Source: Nocardioides sp. Soil774 (GTDB lineage Bacteria; Actinomycetota; Actinomycetes; Propionibacteriales; Nocardioidaceae). From it: a stretch of 64,000 bases of DNA. Under the pieces are notes generated by a model that had not been told where the DNA came from, did not search any database, and worked only from the letters and a program-made list of their open reading frames with translations. The position numbers and the translations under genes are program-made. Position 1 is the stretch's first letter. Each line of letters begins with the position of its first letter. Of this stretch, positions 15,684 to 23,636 are shown piece after piece. The stretch spans positions 220,840 through 284,839 of the forward strand of contig NZ_LMSM01000007.1 in assembly GCF_001428125.1 (NCBI RefSeq), written 5' to 3'.

Positions 15684-17168
15684 ATGGCTGCCACCACCAC
15701 CCTCGACGCGGTGCGCGGCTGGGCGCACCTCACGGTGGTGCTCGGCGCTCGCATGTATCGCGTGTTCCTGCTCGGCCTGGTCGTCATCGCAGCTGCCCCG
15801 CCGCTGTTCGGGTGGGGCTCCTACGTCGTCGAGTCCGGCTCCATGGAGCCCTCGCTCCACGTGGGCGACGTCGTCATCGCCTCCCCCTACACCGAGGACC
15901 AGCGCATCCGGGTGGGCCGGGTGTTCGTCTTCGACGACCCGGCGACGACCGAGCCGCACCTGATGGTGCACCGCATCGTCGAGCGGCGCGACGACGGGAA
16001 GTACACCACCGCCGGGGACGCCAACGCCGTCACCGACATCACCCCGTTGCCGTCCAGCGACGTCCGGGCCACCGCCGTGCTCCTCGCACCTCGTGTGGGG
16101 CACCCGGTCACCTGGGCGCAGTCGGGCCAGTGGCTGAGGCTGGCCGCGTGGTTGCTGGCGACGATCGGAGCCTTCGCCCTCGCCGTGCGACACCTCGAGG
16201 GCGAGTCGCCGAGGCGGGGAGTGCGGCGGCGCCGGCCCCCGGGCGGTCCGCCGCCCGGCGACGCGAGAGACCCCGGCGCGAGCAAGGGCGCGAGCAACGG
16301 CGCGCGCAGGGGCGGTCGCTCGGACGCAGCGCGGGCACAGGCCCACACGCTGGCCCACATGCTGAGGGTGCGACCGCCGGTCGCGACGGTGGCGGCGCTG
16401 CTGCTCGCCGGCATGCTCGCCTGCACCGCCAGCGCGGGCTTCACCGGCTACACCCGCAACAGCGCCATGTCGTGGACCGTGGGCCAGTGGACGCAGCCCT
16501 ACGTCACGGCAGTCCTCGCCGACTCCCCCCACACCCTCTGGCTCCTCGACGAGCAGCCCGGGACGACCACCGCGCAGGACAGGTCGGGCCACCAGTCCCT
16601 CGGCAGCTACCGCCCCGCGGCCGTCCTCGGCCAGCAGGGTGGCCTGCCCAACAACCCGGGCTCGTCGATCGCCACCGGCGGCGGGCTCGCGCTCACCGGC
16701 TCCTACCCCATCGCGACCGCGGCCTCCCACACGGTCGAGCTCTGGTTCAGGACCGGCACCCAGGCCGGCGGGTCCCTGGCCGGCTTCGGCTCGAGCACCA
16801 CGACCGGCACGCCGTCCTACGAGGACCGGGTCGTCCGGATGACGACGACGGGACACATCACCTACGGCGACTGGGCCAACGGCTCCCTGAACGTCGTCAC
16901 CACCCCCGGCGGATACGCCGACAACACCTGGCACCACCTCGTCGTGGTCTCCACCTCCGCCAACGGCGGCCGCGAGAACACCGTGATCTACGTCGACGGA
17001 GCAGCCCGCGTCAGCGGCCTGACGTCCAAGGTGGAGTACTTCAGCGGCTACGTGCGCATCGGGGGCGGGTCAGGAACCAGCGCGTTCAACGGGTCCATCG
17101 ACAACGTGTCCCTCTACGACAGCGCGCTCCCGGCCCAGCGCGTCGCCGCCCACTACGCCGCGCGCTGA
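15684..17168 (+). CDS. SipW-type signal peptidase I fused to LamG domain
   Basis: 494-residue protein. Residues 1-170 are a signal peptidase of the archaeal/SipW (ER) type: an N-terminal membrane segment (25-45), catalytic Ser53 in SGSMEPSLHVGDVVI, His96 in HRIVE, the aspartate box TAGDAN (109-114) and a second membrane segment (149-168). Residues 172-225 form an Arg/Pro/Gly-rich cytoplasmic linker. A third hydrophobic segment (231-251) ends in AGFTGYTRNSAMSW, nearly the same motif as in the TasA-like neighbour. Residues 275-494 form a LamG/concanavalin-like domain (HTVELWFRT, WHHLVVVS, IYVDG, GSIDNVSLYD). An internal ATG at 16359 has no ribosome-binding site, so a fusion is more likely than two genes. 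Confidence 0.8.
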   Translation: MAATTTLDAVRGWAHLTVVLGARMYRVFLLGLVVIAAAPPLFGWGSYVVESGSMEPSLHVGDVVIASPYTEDQRIRVGRVFVFDDPATTEPHLMVHRIVERRDDGKYTTAGDANAVTDITPLPSSDVRATAVLLAPRVGHPVTWAQSGQWLRLAAWLLATIGAFALAVRHLEGESPRRGVRRRRPPGGPPPGDARDPGASKGASNGARRGGRSDAARAQAHTLAHMLRVRPPVATVAALLLAGMLACTASAGFTGYTRNSAMSWTVGQWTQPYVTAVLADSPHTLWLLDEQPGTTTAQDRSGHQSLGSYRPAAVLGQQGGLPNNPGSSIATGGGLALTGSYPIATAASHTVELWFRTGTQAGGSLAGFGSSTTTGTPSYEDRVVRMTTTGHITYGDWANGSLNVVTTPGGYADNTWHHLVVVSTSANGGRENTVIYVDGAARVSGLTSKVEYFSGYVRIGGGSGTSAFNGSIDNVSLYDSALPAQRVAAHYAAR

Positions 17169-17831
17169 CCCCACGTCGACGGTGAACCACGGCAGCATCA
17201 GCTGGGTGAGCGGCCCGATGGCGAGCGCGTAGACCACCGTGCCGACACCGAGCTTGCCGCCGAGCAGCAGGCCGATCACGACCACGCCGGCCTCGAGCGC
17301 GGTGCGCACCAGCCGCAGCGACAGCCCCGTGCGGCGGGCCAGGCCGGTCATCAGGCCGTCGCGCGGCCCGCGGCCGAGCTGGGCGCCGATGTAGAGCGCG
17401 GACGCCACGCCGCAGAGCACGACACCGCCGAGCATCAGCGCGATCCGCAGCCCGATCGCGTCCGGCCGGGCGAGCACCGCCAGCGTCACGTCGGCGGAGA
17501 CACCGACGACGAGCGCGTTGCTGATCGTGCCGAGGCCCGGCACCTCACGCAGCGGGATCCACAGCAGCAGCACGACGAAGCTGAACAGCACGACCGCGTT
17601 GCCCAGCGTCATCGGCACGTGGCGGACGACGCCCGAGTGCAGCACGTCCCACGGCGCGAGGCCCAGGGCGCCTCGCACCATCATGGCCAGCGAGACGCCG
17701 TAGAGGAACAGCCCGACGTAGAGCTGCGGGAGACGGTGGGCCAGGCGGCCGGCCCGCAGCTGGGCGAGCGGGCCGAGGTCGACGAGGACGCCGCGCGGGG
17801 CGGTCGTGCCGAGGGAGACGGTGGAGCTCAT
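17070..17831 (-). CDS. YczE-family (YitT-like) membrane protein
   Basis: 253-residue membrane protein with about five hydrophobic segments, including ALGLAPWDVLHSGV and the GAQLGRGPRDGLMTGLARR segment typical of the YczE family. Function unknown, perhaps transport. It is divergent from a MocR-type regulator, a pairing known in actinobacteria and other phyla. The ATG at 17831 fits the domain start. The last 33 residues after the final membrane segment lie antisense to the LamG end of the upstream convergent gene: the two coding regions overlap by 99 bp. Confidence 0.8.
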   Translation of the reverse strand: MSSTVSLGTTAPRGVLVDLGPLAQLRAGRLAHRLPQLYVGLFLYGVSLAMMVRGALGLAPWDVLHSGVVRHVPMTLGNAVVLFSFVVLLLWIPLREVPGLGTISNALVVGVSADVTLAVLARPDAIGLRIALMLGGVVLCGVASALYIGAQLGRGPRDGLMTGLARRTGLSLRLVRTALEAGVVVIGLLLGGKLGVGTVVYALAIGPLTQLMLPWFTVDVGSARGVVGGDALGRERAVVEGHVVDGPVERAGS

Positions 17832-17850
17832 GGTGCCGACCCTGCCGCAG

Positions 17851-17875
17851 ATTGGCCTTGTCGCCCATAGCCAAT
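17851..17875. promoter_or_regulatory. Inverted repeat in the YczE/MocR divergent promoter
   Basis: ATTGGC (17851-17856) and GCCAAT (17870-17875) form an inverted repeat with a 13-bp spacer, in the 62-bp space between the YczE start (17831) and the MocR start (17894). MocR proteins commonly bind repeats in the shared promoter of the gene they control, so this is the likely operator for both genes. Confidence 0.55.
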
Positions 17876-17893
17876 TCTGGAACAGTGGCCTGC

Positions 17894-19345
17894 ATGCCAC
17901 CGGTCCTCAGCGCCCAGCGCGTAGCCACTCTGACCGACGGCTTCACCCGCTCCCCGGCCTACCTGGGCCTGGCCGACAGCCTGCGCGTGCTCATCGGCGA
18001 CGGGCGCATCGGGATCGGCGTACGGCTGCCGAGCGAGCGCGAGCTCACCGGCGCCCTCGACGTCTCGCGCACGACGGTGACCCGGGCCTACGAGGTGCTG
18101 CGTGAGGCGGGGTACGCCGAGGCGCGGCGCGGGTCGGGCACCTTCACCGCGGTGCCGGGCGGCCACCGGCGCGCCCACGACCGGTCGCTCCTGCCGGGCA
18201 CCGGCGGCGACGACATGATCGACCTCAACTGCGCCGCCCACTCCGCCCCGCCCGGCCTGGTCGAGGCCTACCAGCGCGCCACCGCCGAGCTCCCGGCCTA
18301 CCTCAGCGGGCCGGGCTACTTCCCCCTCGGCGTGCCGGCGCTCCAGGCGCGGATCGCCGCGTCGTACGACGCCCGCGGGCTGCCCACCCGGCCGGAGCAG
18401 GTCATGGTGACCGCCGGCGCGCTGGCCGCCGCCTCGATCGTCGCGCAGGCCTTCACCGCGCCGGGCGACCGCGTCGTGGTCGAGTCGCCGACCTACCCCA
18501 ACGCGACCCAGGCCGTGCGGCACGCCGGTGCCCGACTGGTCCCCGCGGCCGTGGACCCCGAGGGCTGGGACCTCGACGCACTGGCCGCCACGCTGCGCCA
18601 GTCCTCGCCGCGGCTGGCCTACCTCATCCCCGACTTCCAGAACCCCACCGGGCACCTGATGCCGGCGGCGCAGCGCGAGGAGCTCGCGGCCGCACTCGCG
18701 CGCACCCGTACCGTCGTGGTCGCCGACGAGGCGCACCAGGCGCTCGCGCTGACGCCCGGGCTGGCCGAGGCGATGCCTCCCCCGCTGGCGGCGTACGCCG
18801 ACGACGCGATCACGATCGGCAGCGCGAGCAAGTCCTACTGGGGCGGCCTGCGCCTCGGCTGGGTGCGCGCTCCCCTGGCCGAGATGGACCGGCTCCTGCA
18901 GGCCCGGATCGGCCTCGACCTCGGCGCTCCCGTGTTCGAGCAGCTCGTGCTCGCCGACCTGATGGACCACGCCGAGGAGGTCCTGCCCGTCCACCGCGAG
19001 CGCCTCGTGGCCAGCCGCGACGCGCTGGTCGCGGCGGTGCGCGAGCACCTGCCGCAGTGGCGCTTCCGGGTGCCGGAAGGCGGGCTGGCGCTGTGGTGCG
19101 AGCTGCCCGAGGCGCTCGGCACCGCCACGTCGGCCGAGGCCGAGCGTCGGGGCGTGGTCGTCGCGCCGGGTCCGGTCTTCGCCGTCGAGGGCGGGCTCGA
19201 CCGCCACGTCAGGATCCCGTGGACGGCGTCGCCGGAGACGCTCACCGAGGCCGTACGACGTCTCGCCGCCGCGTGGGAGCACGTCTCGAGCCACGCGACC
19301 CGGCCGGCGACGCGCAGCGCCTCCGGCCGGGTGATGGTCGCGTAG
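17894..19345 (+). CDS. MocR-family PLP-dependent transcriptional regulator
   Basis: 483-residue fusion of a GntR winged helix-turn-helix (residues 20-85, RLPSERELTGALDVSRTTVT and a GSGTF wing end) with a fold-type I aminotransferase domain (about 115-460). PLP-binding features include SPTYPN (198-203), DFQNPTGH (247-254), the DEAH segment (278-281) and the Schiff-base Lys313 in GSASKSYWGG. It probably controls the divergent YczE gene and itself through the inverted repeat at 17851-17875. Effector unknown. The ATG at 17894 was chosen over an earlier in-frame ATG because it starts the recognisable sequence and leaves the operator outside the gene. Confidence 0.9.
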   Translation: MPPVLSAQRVATLTDGFTRSPAYLGLADSLRVLIGDGRIGIGVRLPSERELTGALDVSRTTVTRAYEVLREAGYAEARRGSGTFTAVPGGHRRAHDRSLLPGTGGDDMIDLNCAAHSAPPGLVEAYQRATAELPAYLSGPGYFPLGVPALQARIAASYDARGLPTRPEQVMVTAGALAAASIVAQAFTAPGDRVVVESPTYPNATQAVRHAGARLVPAAVDPEGWDLDALAATLRQSSPRLAYLIPDFQNPTGHLMPAAQREELAAALARTRTVVVADEAHQALALTPGLAEAMPPPLAAYADDAITIGSASKSYWGGLRLGWVRAPLAEMDRLLQARIGLDLGAPVFEQLVLADLMDHAEEVLPVHRERLVASRDALVAAVREHLPQWRFRVPEGGLALWCELPEALGTATSAEAERRGVVVAPGPVFAVEGGLDRHVRIPWTASPETLTEAVRRLAAAWEHVSSHATRPATRSASGRVMVA

Positions 19346-19355
19346 ACCGCCTCGC

Positions 19356-20951
19356 TCAGGTCAGGTCGACCGCGCGCACCGAGGCCGCCTGCATCGCGGT
19401 CTCGATCTCGGCCAGCGTCTCGGCCGGGATCGCGGAGTCGACGCTCAGCGCGACAAGGGCCTGACCACCCTTGTCCTGGCGCGAGACCTGCATGCCGGCG
19501 ATGTTGACCGAGGCGTCGCCGAGGATGCCGCCGACGGTGCCGACCATGCCCGGGCGGTCCTCGTAGGTGAGGAAGGCCAGGTGGGTGGTGGGCTCGATGT
19601 CGACGTCGAAGCCGTTGACCTCGACGAGCCGCTCCTTCTGCGCCAGGCCGACGAGCGTGCCGCTCACCGAGACCTGGGTGCCGTCGACGAGCGTGCCGCG
19701 CAGGGTGATCAGGTTGCGGTGGTCGGGGCTCTCGGCCTCGGTCACCAGGCGCACCTCGGTGCCGCGCTCGGCGGCGAGGAGCGGGGCGTTGACGTAGGAG
19801 ACCTGCTCCTCGACGATGTCGGCGAAGACGCCCTTGAGGGCGGCCAGCTCGAGCACCTTGACGTCGAACTCGGTGATCTCGCCGCGCACCTCGACGTCGA
19901 GCTGCTGGGCCACCTCGCCTGCCAGCGCCGTGAAGACGCGGCCGAGCTTCTCGGTGAGCGGGATGCCGGGGCGCACGTCCTCGGCGATGACGCCACCCTG
20001 CACGTTGACCGCGTCGGGGACGAGCTCGCCGCTGAGCGCGAGACGCACGGACTTCGCGACCGACACGCCGGCCTTCTCCTGGGCCTCGTCGGTCGAGGCG
20101 CCGAGGTGGGGCGTGGCGACGACGTTCTCGAGCTCGAAGAGCGGGCTGTCGGTGCACGGCTCGCTGGCGAAGACGTCGAGGCCGGCGGCGGCGATCTGGC
20201 CGGCCTTGAGGGCGTCGTGGAGGGCGGCCTCGTCGACGATGCCGCCGCGCGCGGCGTTGACGAGCACGAGGCTCGGCTTGGCGGCGGCGAGCTGCTCGGC
20301 GCCGATGAGGCCGACGGTCTCGGGGGTCTTGGGCAGGTGGACGCTCATGAAGTCGGACTCGGCGAGCAGGGTGTCGAGGTCGACGAGGCGCACGCCCATC
20401 TGCGCGGCACGACCGGCCTGAACGTAGGGGTCGTAGGCGATGACCTTCATGCCGAACGCGCTGAGGCGCTGGGCGACGAGCACGCCGATGCGACCGAGCC
20501 CGACGATGCCGACGGTCTTCTCGTAGAGCTCGATGCCGGTGTACTTCGAGCGCTTCCACTCGCCTCCGCGGAGCGCTGCGTGGGCGGGGCTGATGTGGCG
20601 GGCAGCGGCGAGCATGAGGGCGACGGCGAGCTCGGCGGCGCTGACGATGTTGGAGGTCGGCGCGTTGACGACCATGACGCCGGCCTGGGTCGCGGCCTTG
20701 ACGTCGACGTTGTCGAGGCCGACGCCGGCACGGGCGACGACCTTGAGCCGCTGCGCGGCGGCGAGGGCCTCGGCGTCGACCTTGGTCGCGGAGCGGACCA
20801 GGATCGCGTCGACGTCGGCGATCGCGGGGATCAGCTCGGCGCGGTCGGCTCCGTTGCAGTGGCGGATCTCGAAGTCGGGGCCGAGCGCCTCGATGGTGGC
20901 GGGGCTCAGCTCTTCGGCGATGAGTACGACTGGCTTTGCGGGTGCGTTCAC
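19356..20951 (-). CDS. serA: D-3-phosphoglycerate dehydrogenase
   Basis: First enzyme of serine synthesis: oxidises 3-phosphoglycerate with NAD. 531 residues from a GTG at 20951 with a GAGGAC ribosome-binding site. Order of domains: catalytic substrate domain, Rossmann domain with VGIVGLGRIGVLVA, the catalytic RGG and H segments (VNAARGGIVDE, TPHLGASTDEAQ), the intervening domain, and a C-terminal ACT domain (about 455-531). This long form is the mycobacterial type that is inhibited by serine. It stops 10 bp from the convergent MocR gene. Confidence 0.96.
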   Translation of the reverse strand: MNAPAKPVVLIAEELSPATIEALGPDFEIRHCNGADRAELIPAIADVDAILVRSATKVDAEALAAAQRLKVVARAGVGLDNVDVKAATQAGVMVVNAPTSNIVSAAELAVALMLAAARHISPAHAALRGGEWKRSKYTGIELYEKTVGIVGLGRIGVLVAQRLSAFGMKVIAYDPYVQAGRAAQMGVRLVDLDTLLAESDFMSVHLPKTPETVGLIGAEQLAAAKPSLVLVNAARGGIVDEAALHDALKAGQIAAAGLDVFASEPCTDSPLFELENVVATPHLGASTDEAQEKAGVSVAKSVRLALSGELVPDAVNVQGGVIAEDVRPGIPLTEKLGRVFTALAGEVAQQLDVEVRGEITEFDVKVLELAALKGVFADIVEEQVSYVNAPLLAAERGTEVRLVTEAESPDHRNLITLRGTLVDGTQVSVSGTLVGLAQKERLVEVNGFDVDIEPTTHLAFLTYEDRPGMVGTVGGILGDASVNIAGMQVSRQDKGGQALVALSVDSAIPAETLAEIETAMQAASVRAVDLT

Positions 20952-21147
20952 AGCGGGGTCCTCGTGATGATCAAGGGTGGTCCGGGACTGCACGACGCTG
21001 TGCCGGGCCCACACTACCGGTGGGTCGACGGCACGCCGAACCCGTCCCAGTGGGCGGGTGCGGTCTCGCATCGCGGACACGGGGGTCCGTCGGGCACGCC
21101 CGCGTCGGTCCACCTCCTGACAGACGACCCCCACCCCCGGGAGAGCC

Positions 21148-21666
21148 ATGAAGACCACCACTGCCCGCACCGCAGCCGCCGGCGGCCTCGCCGCACTCGT
21201 GATCGCCGGCTTCGGGCTCGCAGCCGCCAACGCCGTCGACGGGGACTCCTCCGAGCCGGCCGAGGACTCGACGAGCCAGACCGAGCCGCCCGAGACCCCC
21301 GACCCCACGACGGACGTCGAGGAGACCGAGGGCCCCGACGAGGACGCCGACGAGGTGGAGTCGGACGACGCGACCCCCGAGACCGAGACCGAGGCCCCCG
21401 AGACCGAGACCGAGACCGAGGCTCCCGAGACCGAGGCCCCCGAGACCGAGGTCCCCGAGACCGAGGCCCCCGAGACCGAGGACGCGGACGACCAGGGCGA
21501 GGACGCCGACGAGCAGGGCGACTCCGACCAGCAGGGCGCCGACGACCAGGACGAGGCCGACGACCAGGGCGAGGCCGACGACCAGGGCGACCACGCCGAG
21601 GACCAGGGGGACGACCACGCCGACGACCAGTCGGACGACGAGGGCTCCGACCACGAGGACGACTGA
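21148..21666 (+). CDS. Secreted, highly acidic low-complexity protein
   Basis: 172-residue protein with a clear signal peptide (MKTTTARTAAAGG then a hydrophobic core to ANAVDG). The mature chain is almost only D, E, T, P, Q and G. It has repeats of PETEA (DNA about 21375-21480, 15-bp units) and then DDQGE-type repeats (about 21486-21660). No enzymatic domain. Such polyanionic exported proteins may bind cations or act as wall spacers, but that is speculation. The next two genes encode a sigma factor and another acidic membrane protein. Confidence 0.8.
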   Translation: MKTTTARTAAAGGLAALVIAGFGLAAANAVDGDSSEPAEDSTSQTEPPETPDPTTDVEETEGPDEDADEVESDDATPETETEAPETETETEAPETEAPETEVPETEAPETEDADDQGEDADEQGDSDQQGADDQDEADDQGEADDQGDHAEDQGDDHADDQSDDEGSDHEDD

Positions 21667-21720
21667 CTCCAGGGCCTCGTGGGGCCGGCGGCACCCGCCG
21701 TCGGCCCTACGATCCAGGTG

Positions 21721-22299
21721 ATGGGCACGCCCGTGGCAGAGGATCTCGAGTCGACGGTCGACGCCGCCTCACGCGGCGACACGGCCGCGCTGCGTGCTGT
21801 CTACGAGACACTCTCCCCGCGGGTCCTCGGCTACCTGCAGATCCGTGGCGCCGAGGACCCCGAAGGCCTGACCAACGAGGTCTTCGTGCGGGTGCTGCCC
21901 CGGCTGGCGGAGGCCCACGGTGGATTCGGCGGGTTGCGCGCGCTGGCCTTCACGGTCGCCCACGGCCTCCTCGTCGACGAGCTGCGACGACGTGGGCGCC
22001 AACCGGTGCTCGGTGAGTACGACGCGTCGCGCGACCGGCGTACGCAGCCGTCTGCCGAGGAGGAGGCGATCGGCCGGCTCGGCGAGGGCACCGCACTGGA
22101 GCTCCTCGAGCTGCTGCCCGAGGCACAGCGCACGGTGGTGCTCCTGCGGGTCCTCGGCGAGCTGTCGGTGGCCGAGACCGCGGCCGCGGTCGGCCGCAGC
22201 GAGGCTGCGGTGAAGAAGGTGCAGGCCAAGGCGCTCGAGGCGCTGCGGACACTTGCGGCCAGTGAGGCCCGCACGACGAACGAGGAGGCGCGACGGTGA
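21721..22299 (+). CDS. ECF-type RNA polymerase sigma factor
   Basis: 192-residue sigma-70 factor with regions 2 and 4 only. Region 2 covers about 30-100 (LSPRVLGYLQIRGAEDPEGL, TNEVFVRVLPRL, FTVAHGLLVDELRRRGR). Region 4 is LELLPEAQRTVVLLRVLGEL followed by the helix-turn-helix VAETAAAVGRSEAAVKKVQA. The ATG at 21721 is preceded in frame by a GTG at 21718 and more distant starts. Its stop overlaps the start of the next gene by 4 nt, which suggests the next product may be its anti-sigma factor. Confidence 0.88.
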   Translation: MGTPVAEDLESTVDAASRGDTAALRAVYETLSPRVLGYLQIRGAEDPEGLTNEVFVRVLPRLAEAHGGFGGLRALAFTVAHGLLVDELRRRGRQPVLGEYDASRDRRTQPSAEEEAIGRLGEGTALELLELLPEAQRTVVLLRVLGELSVAETAAAVGRSEAAVKKVQAKALEALRTLAASEARTTNEEARR

Positions 22300-23018
22300 C
22301 CACGCACACGCACGACGACCTGGCCGAGGCCTTCGCCGACCCCGCGCTCGCCGCGCTGCTGGACGAGCTCGAGGCGACCGCCGCGCAGGCCCCGCCCCCG
22401 GTCGGGGCCGAGCTGGCGGCCGTCCTTGCCGGGGCGGTCCCGCTCGCGGCCGGTCGGTCGCGTCGCCATCGCACTGCCTCGTTCGCGGTGATCGCACTGC
22501 TGTCGGGTGGCGTGGTCGCCGGCGGGGTGGGCGCCGCCGCTGCCGACGAGCTGCCGGCGCCCGTGCAGCGCGTCGTCTCACGGGTCGTGAGCACGCTGAC
22601 GCCCTTCGAGGTCCCGCACCCCGACCACGCACCCGTGCACCACGAGCCGGGGCCCGCACGACCCTCCCCCTCCCCCGTCGTCCCGGACGGCGACCGCGAC
22701 GCAGGACTGCCCGCCGAGGCACCGGGCACGACGGACCCGCCCACCGCGGAGCGGGACGACTCGGCGACCCGGTCGGACGAGGAGTCGGCCGAGGAATCGG
22801 TCGAGGAATCGGTCGAGGAATCGGTCGAGGAATCGGTGGAGAACTCGGTCGAGGAATCGGTCGAGGGCTCGGAGGAGCCCGCGGTGTCCGACGACGAACG
22901 CACCGACCGCGACGGCACGGACAGCGACAGCACGGACAGCGGCGGTGAGGATCGCCGCAGTGACGACACCACGGACGAGCACGAGGGCGACGGCTCCGAC
23001 ACCGAGCACGACGACTGA
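22296..23018 (+). CDS. Single-pass membrane protein with acidic repeat tail (possible anti-sigma)
   Basis: 240-residue protein from a GTG that overlaps the sigma gene stop. An N-terminal helical region of about 55 residues is followed by one membrane segment (about 58-84, SFAVIALLSGGVVAGGVGAA) and a long extracytoplasmic tail. The tail is rich in D, E and S with EESV repeats (see 22779-22874). Position and topology are those of an anti-sigma factor, but I see no ZAS or RskA-like motif, so the role is inferred only from synteny. Confidence 0.75.
   Translation: MTTHTHDDLAEAFADPALAALLDELEATAAQAPPPVGAELAAVLAGAVPLAAGRSRRHRTASFAVIALLSGGVVAGGVGAAAADELPAPVQRVVSRVVSTLTPFEVPHPDHAPVHHEPGPARPSPSPVVPDGDRDAGLPAEAPGTTDPPTAERDDSATRSDEESAEESVEESVEESVEESVENSVEESVEGSEEPAVSDDERTDRDGTDSDSTDSGGEDRRSDDTTDEHEGDGSDTEHDD
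22779..22874 (+). repeat. Eight 12-bp in-frame tandem repeats
   Basis: Eight consecutive 12-bp units, consensus GAGGAATCGGTC, encoding EESV. Four units are identical (22791, 22803, 22815 and 22851), and the outer ones are diverged. Being a multiple of 3, the array can expand or contract without a frameshift. GAA and TCG codons here are unlike the surrounding GAG/AGC use. Confidence 0.9.
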
Positions 23019-23057
23019 GCCGGGCCGACCCGGCCGGCTCGCGCCTAGGATCGCGTC

Positions 23058-23636
23058 GTGGGCGCGATGGACGACGCGGAGCGGATCGAGCCGCGCACCG
23101 TCGAGGAGTGGAGCGAGTGGCTGCGCGAGCACCACGCGCGGCCCCACGGGGTGTGGGTGGTCAACCGTCGCCGCGCCGCCGAGCAGGCGTTCTCCTACGA
23201 GCAGTCGGTGCTGGAGGCGCTGCGCTTCGGCTGGGTCGACTCGACGGTGCGCGGCGTCGACACCGACCGCTCGATGATGTGGTTCTCCCCGCGCCGGCGC
23301 GGCAGCGTGTGGACGCGCACCAACAAGCAGCGGGTGGCGCGGCTCGAGGCGGCGGGGCTGATGGAGCCGGCCGGCGCCGCCGCGGTCGCCGAGGCGCAGG
23401 GCTCGGGGATGTGGACCCTCATGGACGACGTCGAGGACCGGGTCGTGCCCGACGACCTCGCGGCGGCGTTCGGGCGACACCCCGGCTCACGCGCGCACTG
23501 GGACTCGTGGTCGCCGTCGGCGCAGAAGTCGATCCTGGCGTGGATCGTGCTGGCGAAGCGGGCGGAGACCCGCGCCGTGCGGGTCGAGACGACCGCCGAG
23601 AAGGCAGCGCGTGGCGAGAAGGCGCAGCAGGGCTAG
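23058..23636 (+). CDS. YdeI/OmpD-associated family protein
   Basis: 192-residue soluble protein of the YdeI family, small proteins sometimes linked to bacteriocin or envelope stress resistance; the molecular role is not established. Typical features are VEEWSEWLREHHARPHGVWV near the N-terminus, WVDSTVRGVD, the RRRGSVWTRTNKQRVARLEA segment and the late SAQKSILAWIVLAKRAETRA. The GTG at 23058 was chosen because AGGA lies 7 nt before it; an ATG at 23067 is also possible. Its TAG stop overlaps the stop of the convergent DsbA-like gene. Confidence 0.85.
   Translation: MGAMDDAERIEPRTVEEWSEWLREHHARPHGVWVVNRRRAAEQAFSYEQSVLEALRFGWVDSTVRGVDTDRSMMWFSPRRRGSVWTRTNKQRVARLEAAGLMEPAGAAAVAEAQGSGMWTLMDDVEDRVVPDDLAAAFGRHPGSRAHWDSWSPSAQKSILAWIVLAKRAETRAVRVETTAEKAARGEKAQQG

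Noticed and set aside
16359-17168. LamG part as a separate gene starting at the internal ATG.
   Set aside because: No ribosome-binding site before 16359 and no stop between the peptidase and LamG parts, so a fusion is the simpler reading; kept as an open test.
19581-22016. Long plus-strand open frame of more than 800 codons.
   Set aside because: It lies antisense to serA for most of its length and then out of frame across the acidic-protein gene; composition is biased (V, G, D, E, H, R) as in antisense shadows.
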